From Halictus rubicundus (lineage: Eukaryota > Arthropoda > Insecta > Hymenoptera > Halictidae): a DNA stretch of 64,000 bases. Positions 1 to 12,454 of the stretch are shown in pieces. Both the position numbers and the translations under genes were made by a program. Where the stretch lies: contig NC_135158.1 in assembly GCF_050948215.1 (NCBI RefSeq), forward strand, positions 8,107,822-8,171,821. The letters run 5' to 3'. The notes beneath the pieces were generated by a model. It made no database searches. It had not been told where the DNA came from and saw nothing but the letters and a program-made list of their open reading frames with translations. Positions within the stretch are counted from its first letter, which is position 1. Each line of letters starts with the position of its first letter.

Positions 1-629
1 AATTACTCGACTGCCGATGTCTGTGCAAATTTACATTTTTATCGACGATTTTAAAAGAACCGGAAGCTAGTAGCATTTCGTTCGTTAATTTTGTACTCGA
101 CAAGAACATGCAAAAGATTTTAAAAGGAGGTTACCTTGGAGCTCATAAAAATATGGAAAATCGAATTTTTTTTTTAAGATATTTGTTAACTGAAAAATTC
201 CAATTTTTGCAGGCTATACAAATGTAACTTACAGCTCTATGTTTACATTTTTTTAACCCGGAATGTTACAAAGTAGCCGAGTTATTCGTTCATTTTAGAA
301 CCCCGTTTCCTGGACCATGGGCTGGCAGCCATTAACGCAAAGGATTGGAACATCTGAAATTAAAAATTCGAATTAATCTATTAACAGAAATGTGTTGCCT
401 AAAGTACAGCGTACTAGTTTTCCAAATTTTCAAATTATTGCAAAAATGACATTCGTTTTAAATAGAAAATCCCTTCCTCAAAATCTCAACGTACAATGTT
501 TATCCAAAGTTAGATTACAATTTAATGTATGCTTGAGACGACCAACTCCCAGGACCCAACGCTAACAGAAACCAGTTTTACCGAATTTTTATAAAACCAT
601 TTTTGTAAAGAATTTAGTCACAGTCTCGA
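1..629. other. AT-rich noncoding DNA
   Basis: No open frame of note, no repeat and no RNA gene signature is visible. The sequence is AT-rich with many short A and T runs, typical of insect intron or intergenic DNA. Confidence 0.6.
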
Positions 630-739
630 GAGCTTGTTTTATTGGATGTTTTCGAGTTTTTTTCGTGGGCTGCAAGTGCACAAAGACCAGCATGTTTATG
701 GCATTATAGCAAAGGACGCGCTAACTTTCCATGGGGGCC

Positions 740-1190
740 CGGACAGTTCGCAGTTAACATCCTCGAGCGCTAACGAAGTAGCCGGCGAACACCACGCGGC
801 CATTGCCACATTGCCAGCCGCTACACGCGACTACCACTCGTCTGTCATTCGTAGATCTATAACTTATTGTATTTTTTCGGGGGCGGCGAAAGTGCAGCGC
901 GACGCCGCGCCGCGTCGGCCAAAGGAATCAGCGCGATAAGCGCGCGCCGAGACCGACTTTCGGTACTTTATTACACGGCTGGAAAGGACACGCCGGATAC
1001 GCCGCTTACAAATTACGTTGTTCTAAATACGATCGATCTTCCGGTCCCATACGAGCCGTCGATCGACGGGAAATTCAATGATCCCACGCACCAAAGCGGC
1101 TATTCCGCAGTTGCGAATAACCTGGCCTCGCGCTGCCGCCAGTTTCCAAAGTCTGCATCGGACAGAGCAATCTTCCCTTCATTATCTTAA
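740..1190. other. CpG-rich block
   Basis: A GC-rich patch with dense CG dinucleotides, especially around 885-955 where GCGCG/CCGCG words cluster. Two overlapping short open frames (101 and 107 codons) exist because stop codons are rare in such composition; neither resembles a known family. Blocks of this type recur every few kilobases through the window and could be regulatory, but that is inference. AT-rich DNA with no visible feature follows to about 1560. Confidence 0.5.
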
Positions 1191-1560
1191 TATTTAAAAA
1201 CGAATTTTCAGTACCTTGCTTATCAAAATAATTTCCGTCTTCATGCAACATGACAGGTTAGATGGTAGGACAAGATTAACACATTCATGCAAAAATTTTG
1301 AGAAGACGTTGAATATTAATTATTTTTTCAAAGAAAAAGAAAAGAATCTTTATTTCTGATCTGCAGACATTGCCAGTACGCAAAGACGTTTTGCAGACGT
1401 TGAAAAATTAAAGAATCTGCGTAAGTGCATTCGTGACTAGTGTGAAACGATTTTAAAAAATTGTGTAAAAAATATTGTTTAACCTATAACTTGAGTACAC
1501 ACAACTGGGTTGTTAACGTATTAAGAGAAGTGGAACGACTGGAACGTTTTTATCGTGTTC

Positions 1561-2060
1561 CCGGGCTGCGAAAAATGTGGTAAGTGTGTCGCTAAGACAC
1601 CTGTGCGCGAGGTATAGTGATCTCGAGCGTGCAAATAGGAGTTCCCAGCGTAAGCGAGGTAGCCGAATAATATTTTGACGGCAAGTCCAAGGGGAAAGCG
1701 GAAAGGAAGGGCGATAAATGGCTGGTTAAATGGCCGTAGCAATGCCAGTTAACACTCGGCGTCGGAGAAAAGGAAAAGACCAGGCTCGCGGTAATCAGTG
1801 AACCGGGACCGTGAGCGAGCAAACTATGATGATTAATCGGCGATTCGTTGCAATTAAACGGTCCGGCGACGCTTTTCCCGGTTTCCGCGGAAACCATCGG
1901 CGAACACCGCGATATTAATCAGCCCCCGCCGATACATACGCTACCTGACGCAATTACGCGAGCGCGTTCGTGTTTCAACGGCTCGCACCGGGCTATCGCG
2001 CCGGTGTATTATACACAAATTAACGGCCGACCATAAGTCATACACGCGATTACGCCGGCG
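1561..2060. other. CpG-rich block with TAAT-type words
   Basis: A mixed block in which CG-rich runs alternate with AT words such as TTAATCGG, CAATTAAAC and CAATTACGCG. Short frames are open on both strands. I see no splice-bounded coding exon. The interleaving of homeodomain-type TAAT cores with CG-rich DNA would fit an enhancer, but such cores are too common to prove one. Confidence 0.35.
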
Positions 2061-3067
2061 AACAGACAGAAATATCAATATGTACAGTACCGTTCATAAT
2101 TATTCCGACGACCACCATTTTCACTGCCCTCGTCTCCAACGCGGGTTTCGCATCGTAACAGAAACTTCTTGATTATGACTATTGTTTAATAACAATCTTC
2201 GCAATCTTTTGTGCGGATGCACTCGTTATTTTTCAACGAAGGATGAATTGATCTCAATTATTTAATGAATTATTCAATATATTTAAGCAAGCACATTCTT
2301 GTCATTTCTATGAAGTAATGTAGCATTGAAGCTTTTAATATTATCTTCGTTGATTAAATTTTCTTGATTTATGAACAATTTTCGAAACAGTACATTTTTG
2401 TGAAAATTTGTACAAGTATAATGGCCGGGATGTACTCGCACTTCTCACCGTAAAGTCTCTGTTAGTATTGTCTTTATAAATACAGTTATCAGAAATTACT
2501 TGTAAACGTTCAAGAAATTACTATGAATGAATTGTTTCGAATTTGTAGCAGTACTTCGTGCACTTCGTCTTGTACTCGAGGATTCAATTTTCCGGCTGTG
2601 GTGTTATTAAATTTTTATAGGACGAGTGCGTACTGTGTCACCCATCAGGAAGGACATCGTGAGATAACTGTTAATAAAAATGAATGAAACTGGCTCGAGG
2701 AACGTTCCAAATTCGGTAAATGTGTGATCGAATCAACGAATTTTCCTAAATGGGTATTATTGTGGAAGTCAATTAGCTTGGCGAGTAAAATATTTTTATT
2801 TTTCGACGACGTTATAATATCGTATCTCCTGGACGTCTGGAGTCGTTGGAATAATTATGAGTGGTACTGTATGTGTATACACGTGGAGCGAACAAGCACC
2901 ACCGGTTTAGCTCCGTCCAGGAAACCGTCGATACGTATCTCCAGAGGAAAAAAGCAGCGGTAACGCGCTTAGGAACCGAACCGACTGCGACTCTATTCGT
3001 CACGACCGGTGAGCTATTCATTTCCCAGCCGGGCGATCGAGCACTAGGAAATGGAAAATCCACGGCT
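2061..3067. other. Noncoding DNA, nothing recognised
   Basis: AT-rich DNA to about 2820, then a more balanced stretch. Short frames overlap on both strands between 2812 and 3121. I see no recognisable domain, RNA gene or repeat. Confidence 0.55.
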
Positions 3068-3069
3068 GG

Positions 3070-3120
3070 ATATACAGGGTGTTCCATAACCGAAAGTACA
3101 ATCCAAAAGGAGTGTCTCTA
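3070..3120. repeat. Possible end of a dispersed element
   Basis: The words TATACAGGGTGTTCCATAAC resemble the CAGGGTGTTCC/CAGGGTGTCCC ends that are common at insect interspersed repeats. No matching second end or target duplication is visible, so the element cannot be delimited. Related words in reverse orientation occur near 40771-40792 (ACACCCTGTA) and, degenerate, near 27828 and 47238. Confidence 0.3.
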
Positions 3121-3220
3121 AATCGGCAAAATAATTCAAGATTTTTCGTTGGAACGAGACTCGTCTTCGCGCAACTTTGAACGATTGAAAAATAACGGAA
3201 ATTCAACAATCCTTTTCATG

Positions 3221-3834
3221 TAGGTATAAAATTATGCTACTTTAAAAATTTAACATGTCCGCACCAAAAGTACTACTACTAAATTCAATAACGAGCGAAT
3301 TGAAAATACAAATCTGAAACTAAGATGCTCATTTTTCCCCACGCCAGAATTGCCGTTCAACTAAATTCGATTACAGTAGGTATAAAATTATGCTACTTTA
3401 AGAATTGAATATGTCGCCACCAGAAGTTACTACCAAATTCAATAACGAACGAATTGAAAATACAAATCTGAAACTAAGGTGCTCATTTTCCCCACGCGAG
3501 AATTGCCGCTCAACTAAATTCGATTACAGTAGATATAAAATTATGGTACTTTAAAAATTGAATATGTCCCCACCAAAAGTTACTACTAAATTCAATAACG
3601 AACGAATTGAAAATACAAATCTGAAACTAAGGTGCTCATTTTCCCCACGCGAGAATTGCCGCTCAACTAAATTCGATTACAGTAGATATAAAATTATGGT
3701 ACTTTAAAAATTGAATATGTCCCCACCAAAAGTTACTACCAAATTCAATAACCAACGAATTGAAAATACAAATCTGAAACTAAGGTGCTCATTTTTCCCC
3801 ACGCGAGAATTGCCGCTCAACTAAATTCGATTAC
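3221..3834. repeat. Tandem array, four 153-156 bp units
   Basis: Four head-to-tail copies begin at 3221, 3377, 3530 and 3683, each with TAGGTATAAAATTATG or TAGATATAAAATTATG, and each finishes with CAACTAAATTCGATTAC. Spacing is 156, 153 and 153 bp. Units 2 to 4 differ at only a few positions, while unit 1 carries more changes (for example an extra ACT near 3270). The array stops abruptly at 3834 where unrelated CG-rich DNA starts. AT-rich, noncoding; no reading frame runs through it. It looks like a local minisatellite of moderate age. Confidence 0.95.
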
Positions 3835-5100
3835 GCTGATTGGATCGCATTTCCGAGACATTCTCGGCGCGAGTTTCGCGCGCATGCTTCTCAGCACAGT
3901 AGCTTCAGCCGTTTTACACGATCGAACGGTTCGATAATCGAAACTGAGACTTTGTATATAATCCTTGTCACGGCCGTGGCCATTTGTCAGAATCAATTAC
4001 ATCGATAAACGCTCCGGCAACGATTTACACGTGAAATCGCCCCTGCCGCCGTTCCTCCTATTTTCACTTTTAAGTGTAACGTATCGCGCATTAGTTCTAC
4101 CTAACAGTCGCAACGGGGAACGTTTAAATCAGATCTGGCAAATGCGCGTATTGTCCGCGTGTCGAATTGTTAAAGGATTTAGCGATATCTCTGGACCGGT
4201 ATCGATAGCGCGGAATAAATCGCAACGACTCGATGATCGCGACTGCCTATACAATTTCGATCAAACGAACCGTACGCGATCCAGAAATCATTCAAATGAT
4301 TCGCTTTAGTCGCTCGAGCATTTCTAAGCTCGGGCCAACCATTTTGCAAACTTGGGGAACCGACGCTTCTTAATATCTTGGTGCTGCTGTAATAATTTAA
4401 TATCTTAGTGCTCCTGAAAATTTAATATTGCAAAATTTGCAGATTTGTTTTTACCAGGCAAGTAAAATCGAAATGGCAAAAGAATCGCTATAATTAATGT
4501 GATACAGTTTATACGGTTATGTATTGAATAGAGAACATTACAAAAATCCCGGAAGGTCCTCGGAAGTGAATTACCTCGTCATCGTCAATTAACAGGTTAA
4601 AGGGCGTCGGAAGTGAAAAGGTTAAGGGGCTCGCTGAACGAATAAATTTTTTGTTCGATCTCTTCGGCAAGATTTTCAAAGGAATACGCCGGTCATGCTC
4701 GTGGATGCAAGTGGCTAGAATTCCGTCGATGTCAAATCGATCGAGGATCGTGATCGAGAGGAAAGGTCGAGCAAAGGGCCGGGGAATGAGCATGAAAGCA
4801 CACGAAATGCATCGGTGGCGAACGGGACGTTCGCCAAGCTAAGGCGAGAGCGAAATTAATAGCCGACTTGTCATAACAGCGAACGATAGAAGCCGCGGCG
4901 GACCCAAGAAACCGGACTTCTCCGTGCTCTTAACGGCGGATATGCATCGAGCCGAGCCCCGAGCAATTCCCCGTGACGAATTTCCTACGTCAACTCACCT
5001 CGCTAGAGACGGAGTCTCCTTTGGCCGAATGACGTATGCAAATCAGCCCGTTGCACCGTCGCGTCAGTCCAGGAAGCTGGCGACTTCGAACCCCCAGCGA
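3835..5100. other. Mixed noncoding DNA
   Basis: Balanced to CG-rich DNA (for example CGCGAGTTTCGCGCGCATG near 3868) with short frames on both strands that I cannot assign. Within it, a small imperfect duplication TAATATCTTGGTGCTGCTG / TAATATCTTAGTGCTCCTG lies at 4371-4389 and 4398-4416. No gene recognised. Confidence 0.5.
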
Positions 5101-6007
5101 CACGCTCCTTGCTTCTTCCCTCGGAGGCTCTTCCCTCCTCTAATCCGGGACCAACAAGAAGAAGAAGAGGGTGCAGCGATTTGCTTATTTCGAAATAAAA
5201 AGCGTCCTCCTATATCGGGATGAAATCGTTTAAATCGGAGTGTTCGAGTGACAAATTCGTTTGACTTTCGAGCATCGAATATTTTCAATTCGAAACGAAT
5301 TATGCAAGAATAGTTGACAAATCGAGAGAAATTCGTTGCTAGGACCGACCACTTATATTCCCAGGTTCGAACTCTGGAAAGAAAAATTGGGGGGTCGTGT
5401 ATAGGCTCCGTCACGCTCCTTGCTTCTTCCCTCCTCTAATCCGGGTCCAACAAGAAGAAGAAGAGGGTACAGCGATTTGCTTATTTCGAAATAAAAAGCG
5501 TCCTCCAATATCGGGATGAAATCGTTTAAATCGGAGTGTTCGAATAACAAATTCTTTTGACTTTCGAGCATCGAATATTTTCAATTCGAAACGAATTATG
5601 CAAGAATAGTTGGCAAATCGAGAGAAATTCGTTGCGAGGACCGACCACTTATATTCCCAGGTTCGAACTCTGGAAAGAAAAATTAGGGGGTCGTGTATAG
5701 GCTCCGTCACGCTCCTTGCTTCTTCCCTCCTCTAATCCGGGTCCAACAAGAAGAAGAAGAGGGTACAGCGATTTGCTTATTTCGAAATAAAAAGCGTCCT
5801 CCAATATCGGGATGAAATCGTTTAAATCGGAGCGTTCGAGTGACAAATTCGTTTGACTTTCGAGCATCGAATATTTTCAATTCGAAACGAATTATGCAAG
5901 AATAGTTGGCAAATCGAGAGAAATTCGTTGCGAGGACCGACCACTTATATTCCCAGGTTCGAACTCTGGAAAGAAAAATTAGGGGGTCGTGTATAGGCTC
6001 CGACACG
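5101..6007. repeat. Young tandem array, three ~296 bp units
   Basis: Three copies start at 5101, 5412 and 5708 with CACGCTCCTTGCTTCTTCCC and end in GTGTATAGGCTCCG. Units 2 and 3 are both 296 bp and differ at about five positions by eye (about 98% identical). Unit 1 is 311 bp because of a 15 bp insertion/duplication (TCGGAGGCTCTTCCC type) near its start, plus about nine substitutions. Each unit carries a minus-strand frame of about 99 codons. Because 296 is not a multiple of three, that frame moves to another phase in each unit, and the few differences change amino acids, so I do not call it coding. A GGTTCGAACTC word in each unit resembles a pol III B box, but no A box accompanies it. Confidence 0.95.
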
Positions 6008-7530
6008 CATTACCACGCGGTAATGACGTTTAACAATAATGGCGCCTTCTATTACTTGCGTGGCTGAACGCCGGCTACAGCCGCGGCTAGAATGGAAAGT
6101 GAACTTAGCCAACGAAACCGCTGGCTCGAGAGAACTTTCCGCGTAAGATCGTCAATGGGAAATTGCATGAAATTAACGATAATAAAACAACGCGCAACGC
6201 CGGGTTCCATTGTCAGCCGTGCGAGATACGATCTGTTCGGTGACGCAACTGCCAGTCGAATTTCAACGGGAACGTGTTTCTAACGAAAACGTCCACTTTC
6301 GGAGATCTGAACAATTGATAGTGAACAGTTATAGATATGCATTGCGCAGTCTCATTCTGGTTTTGATTGAATCGACCGATCTTGCAATAAAGAAAGAACT
6401 GGCAGGTCAGTCATAATTTTAGCTGTTCTTCAGATTTTTCTTTGTTTTCAATGATTTGATGAAGTAAACGTGTCTTGAAGGCCAATTTTTATTATAATTT
6501 CGGGGAAATTATTTTTGTTGAACCAAACGCTACAATAACATCTATTATAATATATTTATTGTATTGGACATATTAAAAATAGTTGACGAAAAATAAGTTT
6601 GTACATTGGTGTTGGAAAATTTGTTTTGAAAAATCAGATATTTTATGAACTGCCATTAATTGAAGAAAAAGTTAACGTGCGTCGTGAAGTAATTTTTAAA
6701 GAATAGACTCTTTTTGAATAATCGAAAGAATGCGGACATTCGGGAATGATCGATGCAGCAGATTTCTAGCTCCCACCGATCCATACTTTCGAGAAATCCA
6801 GCTCCGTTCGATTTTTTATGAGCGGCCGCGTGGACCCTCACCGATAAAGTGTCCACGCGCGTAAATATTAGTGCATTCTTAGCGCGATTTCAATTTCACT
6901 TCGGACGTCCCCGTTACATTTCGCGCCGTACTGCCTCCGTAAAGATATCGCGGGAGAAAGTTATTAAAAACTGGCTGCCACGACACGTTAGACAGCGAAC
7001 TGTATCGTCGGATTAACAATCCTTTTTTTCTGTCACCGGTACTTTACGCTCTCCGTTTTACGTTGCGAAAATTAATAGTGACCTAACCGAGAACATTATT
7101 TACTACATTTTAACTCTCTTCCGCCGGAGGCATCAAAAAAATTTTATTTAAAAAACGCACGTGATTATTATTAATTTTTAATTCATTAAACAGAGGCTGC
7201 AAGATTGTCTGCAAAATAAAAATTATTTGCAACACAACAACAACCAAATCAAAACTTTCTCTCTCTAATATTTTGGATAACCCCTTCAGAATTTTCATAT
7301 CGAAGAAAATCAAGTTGTATCTAATTTAATTCTTGAATAATTCCCCATAAATGCATCTTTATCATTTTATACAGCCCTAAAAGAATGTTTATTTTCATAT
7401 GTCATAAGCTTTTACTTTTTAAGAGTTTCGTTTTCTTATTCAGAACGTTATTAAGAAAAAGTTTCGGCGTCAAGGGTTCAAACAGAGCCTATTAAAAATA
7501 GCCATAACTCTTCTGGATCGCGGCTAAAAA
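6008..7530. other. Mostly AT-rich noncoding DNA
   Basis: A short CG-rich stretch (6020-6260) leads into AT-rich DNA with frequent poly-A/T runs. No gene, RNA or clear repeat is visible. Confidence 0.55.
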
Positions 7531-8180
7531 TACCCGCAGCGACTGACTACAATATAAATACCCAAGCTCATTATCATGCCGACGCGAGATCTCGTACCCG
7601 GCTCGCAGCCTCGGCGCATCGAGCTTGCACTCGGATGCATATTTTCGGTGTCCACGGGGGAACGCGATATCATCGATCCTCGTACTTTCAGTCGTACAAG
7701 TCGTCGATCATCGACGGTCATATATGGCGCGTTATGATCCCCCCGGAGAACCCGTACGAAACTAATAAGACGAGGTCGAAGGTGCGTTAAGTGTGACAAG
7801 GTTAACATCGAGCGCGCGAGCGCTTCCTCATTCGGAGATCCGCGTCCTGAAAGGGTTCAAAGATGAGCCTTCCAGCCGACGTGAAATCGGCGATCGGGGC
7901 TTTTGAACAGGTTTCCGGTGCGCCTCGACATTGAACGGCTGACGGAGAAATAAATTATTTACGCTACCGCGCCGCCGCGCCGCGCCGACGTGGACGCTTC
8001 TTGTCCCGGGGAACGAGTAACTAACGCCCGCGATTAAGTTCTTTGAGCGATCGAACCCCGGGCTTAATGAGAGAATGAGGCATATCCCGACGGTGGCCAA
8101 AGAAAGGGATCCGTTACCGTACGATTGGCGACAAGAAAAATTATCGCTGCACTCGCCGAGGCGATGGCAGCGTAATTTCG
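7531..8180. other. CpG-rich block
   Basis: CG-rich DNA with runs such as CGCGCCGCCGCGCCGCGCCG near 7968. Open frames of 90 to 94 codons on the minus strand are by-products of low stop density and show no known domain. No promoter or splice structure can be defended. Confidence 0.45.
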
Positions 8181-8393
8181 GTACCGGACATGTAGGTGTA
8201 CTTTATGCAGGCAAGGTATTAACTGTAATGGAGCGGCCGGGAGATTAAAAATATTGTTTCGGGCCTCTCAACGTGTTCGCGAGCAAGGGACCCTCAGATA
8301 ATCCATACATATATAACAAGAATGTGACCAAGAAAAAAATATAAAACGCGGAACAAAAATAAAAGAATAACATTTGAAATTTAAATAGTACAT

Positions 8394-8413
8394 TCTCTCT
8401 CTCTCCCTCTCTT
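8394..8413. repeat. Short CT microsatellite
   Basis: A CT-rich run interrupted by CCC, about 20 bp, in AT-rich surroundings. Confidence 0.8.
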
Positions 8414-8430
8414 GCTAAAAAATATTGAAC

Positions 8431-9075
8431 TTACAAATCGCATAATCCGCTGGAGAAAAAAAGAAAATTAAAACAATTTTTACCATTCTTACCATTTCTT
8501 TGGTGAGCTAATTTGAATTCAACACAGTCATCTGCATTTTTGCAGAGTTCATTGTTTAAAAAATTAGCGAAAACAAGTGAGTTTCCTGTGTTCGGGAATT
8601 GAAATCTGTTGCCAAGGAGAGCTTTTACTCTCCGGCTGCTGGATTTGCGCCGCATACCATGCAGCTCTCGACGGAAATGGCGCCTCCGACTCGCTTTCGA
8701 AATCGCACGTGCACTCGTTGCAGAAAAAAAAGACAGCCAGGGACGTTCTGAGAACGGTTCGGATTCGTTGTTTCCCGCGGACGGCTCTCGATCCGCGTAC
8801 CAGGAAGTTTGATTGCGATAACACGGCGCCATGGTCCGAGACGTCGCTCGAGCAGTGTCGAAACTTCGCAGAAAAATGTCTCTGCTCGCTTCTTGTCTCG
8901 TTAAATAAGCCTGTCGCTCGATAAAATTCACCATAGAACCGTCGCAATATAATACAACGTTATACTTTAATCCTTTACGCTCGAATGGCGACGCCGAGGT
9001 GCCATTAAAAGTTACCATTCCGTAATTGAAAATAATCTTTACAGTGCCAAATGTAACTGTTTTAATTGTGTACAT
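8431..9075 (-). other. Open frame, 214 codons, probably fortuitous
   Basis: One of the two longest frames in the window. It starts at an ATG (9073-9075 on the plus strand reads CAT) and ends at 8431. The product would be rich in Arg and Ser, with a basic stretch near residues 125-150 (RRRHFRRELHGMRRKSSSRR). I see no signal peptide, membrane span or known domain. Plus-strand frames (115 and 67 codons) and a second minus-strand frame (127 codons) overlap it, showing that stop codons are simply scarce in the CG-rich core 8600-8900. I do not call it a gene, but its length is near the upper limit expected by chance. Confidence 0.12.
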
Positions 9076-12060
9076 TGCTTTACGTTCCGAGTACCAATTG
9101 AGTACAACACGTTAAATTTTGCACTTAGATTTTATATAAAAGGTGATTAGGTCATTTGGCAAGTGTTAATACAATCTCCACTTTTTATTGTACAAATTTT
9201 AAAAGCACGGTACGATAAAAATTCTAGGTTAGATCCGACTGTTTTTATTCAAAAGTCCAGGTCGTTGAAATGTTTCGTAAATAATCCGTTTATGCATGTA
9301 TGATAGTGAAACTGTGGAGTGCCATTCGATTTGTATAGATGAATTTGCAGTAAAATTTGATTCCCTCGGTTAATGGTGCCGGCGACCGAGAAACGCAACG
9401 AAACTGTATTTAATTTCAGTCGTCTGTATATTTTAGAAGCTTTTGAATATTAATTGTAATGCAAACTCCGCGCCGGTTCGAAAAGAAACCGATCGACTTT
9501 TTTGCGAGCTCGATAAAACGGGTATTATTCATTCGAATACTGGAATATATACGATATCGCTATGCAGGAGAAGCTCGCAATAATTCTTCGGCGAGTGGCA
9601 ATAATAAAGACGAAGAAGGGAGTACTATTATCGGACGCACGGCAGCCGGCGAAATTTACGGGGTCGCCATTATAATTTCAATGGAAACAGTGCCGTTCGA
9701 ATAAAATGGCTCCGCGGTTTGGAAATATTTTATCGGGCGGCTTCTTACCCTTTTGAGAATTTATTGGGACCGTCATCGTGTGCTTTTTGGGTCCTTTGTT
9801 GCAGTTCCGTAAACAGGATGCACGCCTCTGGTGCAGTTAACTACACGTCTCCTTTCCTGTGCACATTCAATATTAACGCACAATGAATATGTCAAAAGTC
9901 ACTATTACATCGTGGGTTTTACCGTGTATATTATTAATTGTCATTAGTAAAGCAGATCATGATGCAAAATAAGTTGTCTGCATCAATTTCAGAATACACG
10001 AGCTACGTAGACATTTATTTCTTTTTCAAATAATTTTAGTCCGTTGATGATAACACAGCTGAACTTCCAATTTCGTTAAACGTTCTCATGGAAATCAACG
10101 GTCCAGAATTTGTATATCTAAAAGATAAAAAGATGGAAACACTATAAAAGGTATCGCACGCGTTCATACGTTGCGACCAATTAAAAATTCCAGCAGCAGT
10201 TTATTCATCAAATTAGCAAAACACATTCACCTCTAATGTCCGAAGAGTTTCTCACGTCTGCCTTCCGTGAAACGCACAAGTCAACGAATTAAGTTACATA
10301 ATGAAACATGCTAACGATCTGAAGAGGTGGTTTTTCAATGAACGAAGAAAGGGGGCTTGACAAATGACTATAATATTTTATGTGTCCAACCCTCCGGTGA
10401 ATGCAACGCGTATCGAAAATGGATAAAACTTTCCGGATAGGTTGGTCATAAATTGCATCAATCAAATAGCACGACTTCCTCATTACGTTTCTAATTAACC
10501 GAAACTCGAATGGATAATTCAAAAGTCTGTGGCAACGTAGAATGGAAATCGATGATTTTTCCCGTGCCGCGTGGCACGCGTACGAGCACAAATTCCTTGT
10601 CGTAATGATGCACGTGATCTTTTCATCCCGCGGACGATGCACGCTCCGACAGAAAGATAATTACGAGTTTCTCGAACGGCATGTAGGAAGACCAGGGCGC
10701 AATTAGGCGTTGCACAATTGCACCGCCGATGATTGGAAAACCAAATTCCTAGCTGACCGGCTATGGGAATGCAGATTTCGAGACCGGAATAATTTACAGC
10801 TGCGCAATCGGATCAACGCCGTGAGACACGCAAATGTCAGGATTTTCAGCAAAATGGAACACTGTTAGATTACTTTCAACGTGTTAAAGCGATTCAAAGT
10901 AGAAATTCATTTCTGTTCGACTGATACTGCTCAGAATCGATACAGAAAATCTTTATTTTGCAGAAAGATCCGCGGTATAGATCAGCTAATTTTCATTTAT
11001 TCGAAGATCGAAACGTTATGCTACGGAACAAGTATATCCGGCGATTTCAATGCGTGGTGAAGGTACTATAGTTTCGTTCAAGGCGTTATTGTACACCGTA
11101 CAAGGTGGACCACGCAAATAGGATGTCGTAAATGCCTCTTTTAAATGCCTCGCCCATATGGACAGACGAAAAAAACAGTTTAATATGTTCCGTGGCAGTC
11201 TTTTTCAATCAATTCGATCCAGCCGACCATAAAATGCCAATAAAAACGTTAATTAAATTAGTTCGACGATTATAAGAAATTTAACAATGCAACAGAAACA
11301 GGTCACAATGATAAAAGTAATTTCAGAGAAGGTTCTCAAATACAATTTTATCAGATTGTAAATTCAAATAATTGTGATTATAGTTCTAATTCTAAGAATT
11401 TTCACTTGTAGTCGTTTCGATGAGAACGTCACTTGTAATTAATGAAGAAACGACTTTTTAATGAAAAGAATATCGAATACATCGTCGAGCCTACGTATTT
11501 GTGTTACTAAACGATTAAATATTACTACATTGCAGTCTAGATCACTAAAATCTCCAAAGTGTAATATTCTAGCTTCCGAACCTTCGAAATCGTTTTAAAA
11601 AATTACAAATAGTTTCTACCAGACCTAACACGGACCAAATTATTTTTAAAATTGTCTCAACGTTCTCGTCGACAAATAGCAAAATTGATACAGAGTCTAT
11701 AGACTTCAATTTTCAATTACTTTACACTTGATGCGCAAAAATGTATGTTGAGACGATAAAATACGATATTGTTGAGCGTCTTAGAAATTTCAGGGATTGT
11801 TAACACGAGCGAACCGAAACACGTAAGTAAAATTCTGGCCGACGTCCTCGATAGAAAATCGCGACGAAACGTCATGAATTTGCATGAACATCCGCAATCC
11901 AGCGGCCCGTTAACTCGCCGGAGCGAGTCACAGTGCGCCAAAGAACAGTTGGCCGATTCCCGAACGGTAATGGATCACGAAATTCTCGAGGCCGATTAAG
12001 GATTTTCAGCGAGTAGGCTCGCGGTGGTCGTCGCCATGTTAAGCTCGGCGGAGGAAATAA
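9076..12060. other. Noncoding DNA, nothing recognised
   Basis: AT-rich DNA with modest CG-rich islands (for example 10540-10700). The longest frame is 117 codons on the minus strand at 10289-10642, without a recognisable domain. No tandem repeat or inverted-repeat element is visible by eye. Confidence 0.55.
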
Positions 12061-12182
12061 TCGGACGCTTTTTGCGTCAATTTGCGTCGCGAGCAAATGT
12101 TACCGCGCCGGTGCCGCTTTAATGCACGAACGCTACCGCGAAGCAAAGACATCAAGGATACTTTTTGTTCATGCTCCTTGCT

Positions 12183-12370
12183 GCCTCTGTTCCCCCCCTT
12201 GTGCTCCTTTTCGCCCCCGCGGCTCATTCTCCCGCGTATGCACCACAGCAGGATGTTTGCCTCGCTCGTTTTAAGAAGCAAAGTACCTTAAACATTAAGG
12301 GATCTCTCCCCGAGTTAGCACGGTAAATCAGCCCGGGAGGTAATTACCCGTCCTCCCCTATCCCCCCACC
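12183..12370. other. C-tract-rich patch
   Basis: The plus strand carries C runs at 12191-12201 (CTGTTCCCCCCCTTG context), 12353-12357 and 12362-12367 within a CG-rich block. On the minus strand these are G tracts. No gene seen. Confidence 0.5.
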
Positions 12371-12394
12371 ACTCGCGACTGAATTTATTCAAAG

Positions 12395-12403
12395 TATATA
12401 AAG
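12395..12403 (+). promoter_or_regulatory. TATA-box-like word
   Basis: TATATAAAG matches the metazoan TATA consensus. It lies 52 bp before a short ATG frame at 12455. No convincing initiator sits 25-35 bp downstream (that region reads CGACGTCGTTTACTCTCG), and TATA-like words are frequent in AT-rich DNA, so this is only a candidate. Confidence 0.15.
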
Positions 12404-12454
12404 CACTCCGATCGATAACGCGACGTCGTTTACTCTCGCGAATTACTCACAACG

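Noticed and set aside
1570..1585. Donor-like GTAAGTG at about 1579
   Set aside because: The preceding sequence is AT-rich with stops in every phase close by and offers no exon.
3221..3834. CRISPR-like direct repeats
   Set aside because: Units are contiguous 153-156 bp minisatellite copies without short repeats separated by unique spacers, and the genome is eukaryotic in style. The same applies to the arrays at 5101, 35521 and 41822.
5365..5375. GGTTCGAACTC as a tRNA T-arm or SINE B box
   Set aside because: No A box, acceptor stem or anticodon arm can be placed around it in any of the three array units.
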